From the NCBI GenBank assembly GCA_018268085.1, contig JAFDXE010000030.1, positions 1 to 56,012 on the forward strand: a stretch of DNA of 56,012 nucleotides. The letters are read 5' to 3'. Shown in pieces: positions 1 through 5,694 of the stretch (its first letter is position 1; every line of letters starts with the position of its first letter). The stretch is from Bacteroidota bacterium (lineage in GTDB: Bacteria; Bacteroidota; Bacteroidia; Chitinophagales; Chitinophagaceae). The notes beneath the pieces were generated by a model that was given only the letters and a program-made list of their open reading frames with translations, made no database searches and was not told the DNA's origin. The position numbers were made by a program, and so were the translations under genes.

Positions 1-268
1 AAAAATGGAACAGTACACTTCGTGTTTCTTTCTGCCTTCGCGCCTTTGTGGCAAACCCTATGTCCAGTGTGGTCAAAAAGTAAAAAATAAATAGACTTTT
101 CGTTTGGACATTTCTGTGTTTACCAGCAATCGTTTAGTTTAACATGTAAGATGCGGGATAATATTATGTAAACAAAATGCCTGCTGGTTTGTTAGTTATT
201 CCGTAATTGATAACCTCCTGTTCATATTTACCCGGTAATTTTAATTTCACTTTAAAAATAATTAAAGC

Positions 269-1312
269 ATGACAGCAACAAAAGGATATGCAGCGCATGA
301 CGCACAAACTGCGTTAAGCGATTTTTCATTTGAAAGAAGAGAACCAGGACCACATGATGTGGCGATTGAAATTTTATATTGTGGTGTTTGCCACTCTGAT
401 ATTCACCAGGTACGCAATGAATGGGGCAATTCTATTTTCCCGATGGTGCCCGGTCATGAAATTGTGGGGCGTGTTACCGCGGTAGGTGCACATGTAAAAA
501 AATTCAAAGCCGGCGACCTGGCAGGTGTGGGCTGTTTGGTAGATTCCTGCCGCACCTGTTCGCAGTGCCAGGCCGGGGAGGAGCAGTATTGTGAAACGGG
601 ATCTGTGGGAACATATAACAGCCGCGATTATGCAGGCAATGTTACCTACGGAGGATATTCAACCAATATCGTGGTAGACGAGAACTTCACGTTACGCATA
701 CCCGAAAACCTGAAACTGGAAGCGGTTGCGCCGTTGTTGTGTGCGGGCATTACCACGTATTCGCCGATCATGCACTGGAAAGTAAGTAAGGGACAAAAAG
801 TGGCCATTGTTGGTTTGGGCGGCCTCGGGCACATGGGTGTAAAGTTTGCAGTTGCACTGGGCGCAGAGGTAACGGTGATCAGTACCTCGGATAATAAAGC
901 AGCCGATGCGAAAAAATTAGGCGCTACGAATTTTGTAAACAGCCGCCGGCCGGAGGATATGGAAAAATACCGCAATCATTTCGATTTTATACTGAACACG
1001 GTTTCTGCCCCCCACAGTTATGATTCGTTGCTTCCTTTATTAAAAACAAATGGTTCAATGGTATTGGTGGGAGCGCCGCCGGAGCCGAGCCAGGTAGTGG
1101 GATTCAATTTGATTTTGCAACGCAGAACGCTGGCCGGTTCCTTAATTGGCGGAATAAAAGAAACGCAGGAGATGCTTGATTTTTGTTCGAAGCATAATAT
1201 TGTAAGCGAGGTGGAGGTGATACCGGTGCAGCAGATCAATGAAGCGTATGAAAGGATGCTGAAGGGAGATGTGAAGTACAGGTTTGTGATAGATATAGCG
1301 AGTTTGAAGTGA
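269..1312 (+). CDS. Zinc-dependent alcohol dehydrogenase, YahK/cinnamyl-alcohol type
   Basis: A 347-residue medium-chain dehydrogenase/reductase that should interconvert alcohols and aldehydes with NADP(H) in the cytoplasm. Catalytic zinc ligands are visible as C41 (GVCHSDIH) and H63-E64 (PGHE), with a further Cys near residue 158 (LLCAGIT). The structural zinc site is C94, C97, C100 and C108. The Rossmann motif GLGGLGHMG lies near residue 183. Length and motif order match the YahK/AdhA branch rather than the tetrameric ethanol dehydrogenases. The ATG at 269 follows an A-rich leader. It stands alone, followed directly by a heptamer repeat and then the tRNA locus. The natural substrate cannot be read from the sequence. 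Confidence 0.92.
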   Translation: MTATKGYAAHDAQTALSDFSFERREPGPHDVAIEILYCGVCHSDIHQVRNEWGNSIFPMVPGHEIVGRVTAVGAHVKKFKAGDLAGVGCLVDSCRTCSQCQAGEEQYCETGSVGTYNSRDYAGNVTYGGYSTNIVVDENFTLRIPENLKLEAVAPLLCAGITTYSPIMHWKVSKGQKVAIVGLGGLGHMGVKFAVALGAEVTVISTSDNKAADAKKLGATNFVNSRRPEDMEKYRNHFDFILNTVSAPHSYDSLLPLLKTNGSMVLVGAPPEPSQVVGFNLILQRRTLAGSLIGGIKETQEMLDFCSKHNIVSEVEVIPVQQINEAYERMLKGDVKYRFVIDIASLK

Positions 1313-1361
1313 GTTGTTAGTTGTTAGTTGTTAGTTGTTAGTTGTTAGTTGTTAGTTGTTA
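1313..1361. repeat. Seven tandem copies of GTTGTTA
   Basis: Seven perfect head-to-tail copies of the heptamer begin at the base after the alcohol dehydrogenase stop codon. The array is outside any gene I would call. Copy number could change by slippage. No function is evident. Confidence 0.95.
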
Positions 1362-1469
1362 GGAGATAAAACATTCTGCTAAATTAAGACGGTAAGCCTG
1401 ATAATTTTTGGGAAAGCGGCTAAAGACAGATCAACCGACCTGTTTTTCCAACAATAATTTCGGTATAGC

Positions 1470-1501
1470 TTGCAGAATTCAGTAAAATCCCCTTATTTTT
1501 G
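1470..1501 (+). promoter_or_regulatory. Candidate Bacteroidota promoter for the tRNA locus
   Basis: TATTTTTG at 1494-1501 fits the phylum's -7 consensus TAnnTTTG, and a TTG at 1470-1472 could serve as the -33 element. A transcript starting about 7-10 bases downstream would include the tRNA-like remnant and the intact tRNA-Phe. The spacing is plausible but the call rests on short motifs. Confidence 0.45.
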
Positions 1502-1534
1502 CTGCCCCGTAGGAATTACATCTGAAGGGACGAT

Positions 1535-1577
1535 GGTGCGGTATCCCGATGGTATCGGGAAAAGGAATGAAAATCCT
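1535..1577 (+). pseudogene. Decayed tRNA-Phe-like 5' half
   Basis: GGTGCGGTA at 1535 repeats the first nine bases of the intact tRNA-Phe. After a scrambled D-arm region (TCCCGAT...ATCGGGA), the stretch AAAGGAATGAAAATCCT at 1561-1577 resembles the anticodon arm AAAGGACTGAAAATCCT. No T arm or acceptor 3' strand follows. It looks like a broken duplicate lying 64 bases upstream of the functional gene. The D-arm part could instead be a common intergenic CCCGAT/ATCGGG palindrome, so homology is likely but not proven. Confidence 0.5.
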
Positions 1578-1598
1578 GATCGTACACAAAAATGAAAT

Positions 1599-1671
1599 GG
1601 TGCGGTAGCTCAGTCGGTAGAGCAAAGGACTGAAAATCCTTGTGTCGGCGGTTCGATCCCGCCCCACACCA
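1599..1671 (+). tRNA. tRNA-Phe (anticodon GAA)
   Basis: A 73-nt cloverleaf reads off directly: acceptor GGTGCGG/CCACACC, D stem GCTC/GAGC, anticodon arm AAGGA-CTGAAAA-TCCTT with GAA, variable loop GTGTC, T arm GGCGG-TTCGATC-CCGCC and discriminator A. CCA is not encoded. The acceptor stem has one C5-A68 mismatch. Its 3' end is the integration site of the adjoining element, which restores the gene because the core repeats the last 12 tRNA bases. The normal terminator appears to have been displaced to 28102. Confidence 0.95.
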
Positions 1672-1672
1672 C
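1660..1672 (+). other. attL core of the integrated element
   Basis: CGCCCCACACCAC covers the end of the T stem, the 3' acceptor strand and the discriminator of tRNA-Phe. The identical 13 bases recur at 28084-28096 in the same orientation beside the integrase. That is the standard arrangement for tyrosine-recombinase elements that use tRNA 3' ends. Confidence 0.88.
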
Positions 1673-1686
1673 TTTAAAATTGCTAT

Positions 1687-1726
1687 TAGCCTTGTAAGTC
1701 AATAACTTATGAGGCTATTTTAATTT
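1687..1726 (+). terminator. Hairpin terminator supplied by the element behind the tRNA
   Basis: TAGCCTTGTAAGT at 1687-1699 pairs with ACTTATGAGGCTA at 1705-1717 (two internal mismatches) and is followed by TTTTAATTT. It lies 15 bases behind the tRNA, inside the element, and probably replaces the host terminator displaced by integration. Confidence 0.65.
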
Positions 1727-1728
1727 AG

Positions 1729-1751
1729 GGGCAATTTAAGGGGCAAGTTAT
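1729..1751 (+). repeat. Left subterminal direct repeat (candidate integrase arm site)
   Basis: The 23 bases are GGGCAAT, four bases, then GGGGCAAGTTAT. They match 27947-27969 at 21 of 23 positions in the same orientation. Two GGGGCAA half-units lie 12 bases apart within it. The placement just inside both element ends fits arm-type binding sites for the integrase or its accessory factor. Confidence 0.7.
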
Positions 1752-2020
1752 CTCTTCTTTTAAAATATATCTGTGTTTAAATAATAATCTATTTACCTAT
1801 GAGCAGCCAGACTGACTAACAATCAAGCTACTCCCACTGGCCAACGTTAGCATTCAATTCAGTAGTACAAATTTTGCTTATACCGAATTAGAAAATTCCC
1901 AATTCATCTACCCACCCCCCTTAAACAGGGGGTGGAGGTATCAATGGTGACTATGCACATTATGAGAATAACTTTTTTTGTTTGCTTTTTTAAAAGAAAC
2001 AAAATTGCGATCAATATCTA

Positions 2021-2176
2021 TTAGCATACCAATATAATACTTGCTGAATACGCTCGTCTCAGCATTTTGTAAGCATACCCCAAAATAATATTTGCTGATT
2101 CTACCTTGTCTCGGCATCTTGTAAGCACACCAAGTTTAATAGGCACTCCTGTGTCGATTAGTTTTAAATAATCGAC
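2021..2176. repeat. Imperfect about 50-bp tandem repeats and a dyad upstream of the HTH gene
   Basis: The stretch 1752-2246 holds no gene I can support. Within it, TTAGCATACC..TTGCTGA..GTCTCAGCATTTTG (from 2021) is followed by a similar unit from 2070 (AAGCATACCCC..TTTGCTGA..GTCTCGGCATCTTG) and a partial third from 2122. GTCGATTA at 2153-2160 and TAATCGAC at 2169-2176 form a perfect 8-bp dyad with an 8-base gap. This arrangement suggests binding sites for the downstream HTH protein or iteron-like sites. Confidence 0.55.
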
Positions 2177-2246
2177 TTCAAATGCTTATTGACATTCTTG
2201 CGGAAAGTTTAAATCTTAATTAAGTAATGATTCAAAGATTATTCTT

Positions 2247-2546
2247 ATGGTGCCATTATTCGAGATGATAAAAGAGTATTTAGATGAAATGATAAACACA
2301 GCGATCGAAGAAAAATTTCAGTCCTTATCCCCGCATAAAGTAGCTCCTCCCAAGGAAAAGGAAATAATGTCGCGAAAAGAAGTTAAGGAATTACTTCAGA
2401 TTAGTTATCCAACCCTAAATACCTGGACCAAGCAAGGAAAAATTAAAGCTTATAAGCAAGGAGGTAAGGTTTATTTTAAGAGAAGCGAAATAATAAATTC
2501 TCTTGAAGCTAAAAATTTTTCAAAGTATAAAAATTACGAATCATGA
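2247..2546 (+). CDS. Excisionase-like helix-turn-helix DNA-binding protein
   Basis: A 99-residue basic protein with a C-terminal winged-helix segment at about residues 44-90. SRKEVKELLQISYPTLNTW followed by GKIKAYKQGGKVYFKRSEI matches the MerR/excisionase fold used by Xis, AlpA and many Bacteroidota element regulators. The N-terminal 40 residues look helical. It overlaps the next gene by four bases (ATGA), so the two are co-translated. Position at the left end of an integrated element, downstream of repeats and a dyad, supports a role in excision or in control of the replication gene. I infer the role; the fold is well supported. Confidence 0.78.
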   Translation: MVPLFEMIKEYLDEMINTAIEEKFQSLSPHKVAPPKEKEIMSRKEVKELLQISYPTLNTWTKQGKIKAYKQGGKVYFKRSEIINSLEAKNFSKYKNYES

Positions 2547-3544
2547 TGTCATTATATGATTTACCCGAAAAAGACATTCATGATGAACGTTTATGTTTTT
2601 ACGATGGATTTAAAATCAGAAGTTATTCTAGTGAAGTTATTCAACACACTATAGATAATTGTCTTCGCTATAAGCTTTATAATTTAAAAACTCTGGGACC
2701 AGGTTATGAAGCTCCAGCAAAAATTACAGGCCACTCACTTCTAAATAACTGCGAAGATTATAAAATTGATATTGAAATTAACAAGACCCCAAAAGGTATT
2801 CCCTTCGTTCAGTTTAGTGGAAGTTTTCATAAACTATTTTATTGCGGAAAAAATTATCTTCCATTTCGGTGGAGCGATTTCCTACATCTTTCTAAACTCT
2901 TTCAAAACGAATTTAAAATTGAGCCTATCGAAGCCAAAGTTGTCTGCCTTGAAAACGGAATAAATAACGATGTTTCTGAATCATCAACAGATGCTAAAAC
3001 TATAGCTCGGAATGCTCAAGCTTATAAGGGTGTTAGAGTAACAAAATCGGAACACTTTGATGACAGAGGTTATATTAAAGAATTTGAGCAGGAAGATTAC
3101 AGTATTAAAATTTATGATAAAGCAAGACAGAATGGGATAACTGATAGAAGTATTTTAAGGTTCGAAAGAAAGATAAAAAATAATAGAGAACTTGTCAGAA
3201 CAACTGGAATATCCAGTTTAGCAGATTTAGAAGACTATCAAAAACATACTGCCTCGATTTTATACACTATTCAATTATTTGATCATTTAATATTGCGTCA
3301 AGACGAATTATATCAGATGAAGTTAGATAATAAAGAGAGAGAGTTTATTAACGAATTGGCGACAGAAAAGCAATGGGAAGACTTACACGGTTTTAGTACG
3401 AATAAGTATAAGTATAACAAATCGAAATATGAACGATTGATTGAGAAATATTGCCTGGTCAATTTAAAAAAATTTTTGAAAGATAAAATGCTTTCATCGG
3501 TGCAAATAGGCAATAATACTGAATTGCCTATTTTCGCCCTATAG
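2543..3544 (+). CDS. Probable replication initiation protein (phage/plasmid Rep-like)
   Basis: A 333-residue protein. A central stretch has the layout of phage gene II/X and Rep_trans type initiators: FVQFSGSFHKLF followed by an aromatic-rich segment at about residues 92-125, then SIKIYDKARQNG near 190 and LRFERKIKNNREL near 209, like the YDK...LRxE motifs of those families. I cannot assign the catalytic tyrosine with certainty. The gene overlaps the excisionase-like gene and is followed within 16 bases by a 131-nt hairpin that could be its origin. Such initiators let integrated elements replicate after excision. The alternative is an uncharacterised element protein without nicking activity. 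Confidence 0.45.
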   Translation: MMSLYDLPEKDIHDERLCFYDGFKIRSYSSEVIQHTIDNCLRYKLYNLKTLGPGYEAPAKITGHSLLNNCEDYKIDIEINKTPKGIPFVQFSGSFHKLFYCGKNYLPFRWSDFLHLSKLFQNEFKIEPIEAKVVCLENGINNDVSESSTDAKTIARNAQAYKGVRVTKSEHFDDRGYIKEFEQEDYSIKIYDKARQNGITDRSILRFERKIKNNRELVRTTGISSLADLEDYQKHTASILYTIQLFDHLILRQDELYQMKLDNKEREFINELATEKQWEDLHGFSTNKYKYNKSKYERLIEKYCLVNLKKFLKDKMLSSVQIGNNTELPIFAL

Positions 3545-3559
3545 GTGGAATTTAGGGAA

Positions 3560-3690
3560 AAGAAGTGATGGCAGCTAATTAAGACCTTCAATGAAAAATA
3601 AATCAATGCGGTAACTTCTATCAATTCGTTAGTTCCTGCCGCATTGATTTATTTTTCATCTTCAGTCTTAATTAGCTGCCATCACTTCTT
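3560..3690. repeat. Giant hairpin with a 5-nt internal bubble behind the Rep-like gene
   Basis: Two 52-base arms, 3560-3611 and 3639-3690, are inverted copies. The outer 26 bp (starting AAGAAGTGATGG) pair perfectly, then CTTCA faces CTTCA as an unpaired bubble, then 21 further bp end at GCGG/CCGC. The loop is 27 nt (3612-3638). It may be an initiation or single-strand origin for the Rep-like protein, a MITE with 26-bp terminal inverted repeats, or an oversized terminator. No clear target-site duplication flanks it. Confidence 0.85.
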
Positions 3691-3802
3691 TAATTACAGA
3701 GATGCATGCATGCAGTTTAAAGCGACTTTTACCTGAATTCAATACGTACTTTCCATAGAAATAGAGTAAACCAAAGGGGTCGCATTTTTGGCACACGAAT
3801 AA

Positions 3803-4387
3803 TTATTTTTTTATATAAAAGTTTAATAGAATTCCAATGTATTGTTGAGATGATATTAAACTTTGCGAATAATTCTCTTCATCATACTGTACTATACTTT
3901 TTTCATAAACAGAATAAATTAAATAATTATGTATTCGTGTTCTTAAAACAAAATGCTCTCTATTAGAATAATCAGGGGTAAATTCTTTGAATTTTGAATA
4001 CGTAGGATTTGTTAGAATAAGCGTAATGATACAAAAACTCAAAATTAAAATTACTGATTTGGTGAATGCTCGTGTCCCGTTCTTATCCCAGAGTTTATCG
4101 TATAAGTTATAAACAAGTGTTTTTAGATCATGAAGCCTCTTTTTCCAATTAACCCTCTTATTAATTCTCGCAGTAGAATTTCTCTGTGGCATATTTTCTT
4201 TTAAGCTATCCTTGCGAGGTTTAGCAGGAAATTGAACCAGGATGAAGCCACCTATGAAAGGACTAACCAGAACGCACAGAATAGTGCTTAAAAGCAAATC
4301 TATATTTCTTCTCTTGAAATGATAATTCGCTGTTGAATAACAAATCCAAACATACAGTGCAAATATTAATAATCTGATTGCATCCAT
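3803..4387 (-). CDS. Uncharacterised membrane protein
   Basis: A 194-residue protein that I do not recognise. Hydrophobic stretches at about residues 5-20, 30-52 and 112-128 suggest two or three membrane segments. A basic loop rich in Lys and Arg (about 55-110) lies between them, and the tail from about 135 is polar. The gene is on the minus strand, opposite to the Rep-like gene, and starts 31 bases after the end of the lipoprotein gene upstream of it. The two could be one transcript. Nothing points to an activity. Confidence 0.6.
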   Translation of the reverse strand: MDAIRLLIFALYVWICYSTANYHFKRRNIDLLLSTILCVLVSPFIGGFILVQFPAKPRKDSLKENMPQRNSTARINKRVNWKKRLHDLKTLVYNLYDKLWDKNGTRAFTKSVILILSFCIITLILTNPTYSKFKEFTPDYSNREHFVLRTRIHNYLIYSVYEKSIVQYDEENYSQSLISSQQYIGILLNFYIKK

Positions 4388-4418
4388 ATAACATTAGTTT
4401 TTAGTAAACGCATGAACA

Positions 4419-4751
4419 TTATTTTAATAATCTTATGTCTATTCTTTCCGGGGGGTTAGGATCTGTTTTATAGAACCAATGGTAAAGGATGCCTTTAGAA
4501 TCAGCATACATCATAGTATATTCCCAATAATCAATTGGGCCATTTGGCATATTCATGTAAGTTCTTTTAGCGTAAATCAATATTTCACCATCACTGCCGT
4601 CTGAAGTGGTTTGATTCGGTGGTCCCCAACTTTGTATTAAGTCATGTTTTGAAAGGCCCATCCAGGAGTCTAAATTTTTGGCCATTTTTTTTGACATCGC
4701 ACAGCCAAATAGAAGTAATGAGCTGAGAATCGTACTGATGATTATTTTCAT
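4419..4751 (-). CDS. Small lipoprotein of unknown function
   Basis: A 110-residue protein starting at ATG 4751. The open frame runs upstream to 4832, but the internal Met gives a textbook lipoprotein signal, MKIIISTILSSLLLFGC, with a lipobox ending at C17. The mature part has WMGLSKHDLIQSWGPPNQT, a pattern common in small outer-membrane lipoproteins of the SmpA/OmlA-like kind in which a GxP motif follows a short helix. The rest is unremarkable. It is probably co-transcribed with the membrane protein downstream. Function is unknown. Confidence 0.65.
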   Translation of the reverse strand: MKIIISTILSSLLLFGCAMSKKMAKNLDSWMGLSKHDLIQSWGPPNQTTSDGSDGEILIYAKRTYMNMPNGPIDYWEYTMMYADSKGILYHWFYKTDPNPPERIDIRLLK

Positions 4752-4769
4752 AACAGAGTTTTGGTCTGC

Positions 4770-4900
4770 TATGTCCCCAGGCAGGAGTAAAATAAAATAA
4801 GCGTGGGACATATAGCTACCGGAAGGAGGCACTGGTGGCCTTGACCCAAATAACTAAAGCCCACGCCATGCGTGAGCGTTTAGCCATCATTCCGGGTCAA
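4770..4900. repeat. Two dyads in the intergenic region
   Basis: TATGTCCC at 4770-4777 pairs with GGGACATA at 4805-4812. TTGACCC at 4841-4847 pairs with GGGTCAA at 4894-4900, enclosing TAAAGCCCACGC and GCGTGAGCGTTTA, which pair around CAT. The nested structure at 4841-4900 could fold into a cruciform or stable RNA hairpin. It has no T-run, and I cannot assign it. Confidence 0.6.
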
Positions 4901-5694
4901 TTTGAAAATTACCAGTTTTCCTTTCCGAAATCAGCTAACGCTAATCTTTTATAATATTTTTTCTAATCTATATTTTAATAAAATTATTTGTTTGCAAAAA
5001 TGGTTTATTATGTTGAATAATGAAAAAAAATTAGAAATTATTGAACCTCATTTTACTGGAAATATGGGTGTTTTGCACGCCTTTATATTATAATGTTGGA
5101 AAGCTAAGAAAATTTATCACTTTAAAATTCAAGCCTTTATAGTCAGGGGAACTTAAAAAAATTCAATTTTCGATGAATTTAGAGGCGTTAGATACCTATC
5201 ATTTCTTCCCCAAAGAATTTTCCATTAAATTTCGGGTTTTAATTTACTTAAATTTGAATAAATGATTTCGAAAGCAAATCGGGCTTAAAATAATAGGCAA
5301 TACCAGCTGCAATGTTCCTTTAGTCATCCATTTTATATATCGCCATTGATCAGTCTCTTTCATTTTAAGCCAAAGATCTCGTTGAGCAAGTCAATCAGCA
5401 TTCCTTTTACTGTTACTGACAGAACGACCAACATTAATGAATACCCAATAAAGATTGAAGTGGAACTTTTAAACTCTGTTTCAGAAATTGACTTTGATGT
5501 GATATTTATTTATGATGAAGTTTAGGGCACATTATTAGCTCCTTTGGCTCAAATGAAAAAAAGTTATAGTCTCACAAATAAAGGGTGTTTTCACGGTATA
5601 TATAAGTACATCCCTTTTTTGTATCTTGTTTGATTGGTTTTAGATAACTGATTTGATAATTAACATCGTTAATAAACTAACTTATTCGCTTAGT
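4901..5694. other. Gene-poor stretch, about 800 bp
   Basis: I see no convincing intact gene here. Short open frames exist, but the base composition is very AT-rich and the frames break often. The one stretch with coding character is the remnant at 5352-5525. The 3' end must hold the promoter for the TerB-domain operon. No clear TAnnTTTG box close to 5695 stood out. Confidence 0.6.
5352..5525 (+). pseudogene. Possible C-terminal gene remnant
   Basis: An open frame without a start ends in TAG at 5523-5525 and encodes SIPFTVTDRTTNINEYPIKI and then a run of alternating acidic and hydrophobic residues ending FIYDEV. This composition is protein-like, unlike the surrounding sequence. I cannot name the family. 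It may be what is left of a gene cut by an earlier rearrangement, or chance. Confidence 0.25.

Noticed and set aside
1479..1667. 62-residue minus-strand frame over the tRNA
   Set aside because: It is antisense to tRNA-Phe and its remnant; such frames are a usual artefact of tRNA sequence.
3560..3690. Retron or reverse-transcriptase-linked structured RNA
   Set aside because: No reverse transcriptase gene is present; the hairpin adjoins a Rep-like gene instead.
4841..4900. Integron attC site
   Set aside because: The ends do not fit GTTRRRY/RYYYAAC, and no integron integrase is in the window.
4902..5093. 63-residue plus-strand frame
   Set aside because: Very AT-rich, no recognisable features, and no start signal; more likely chance.
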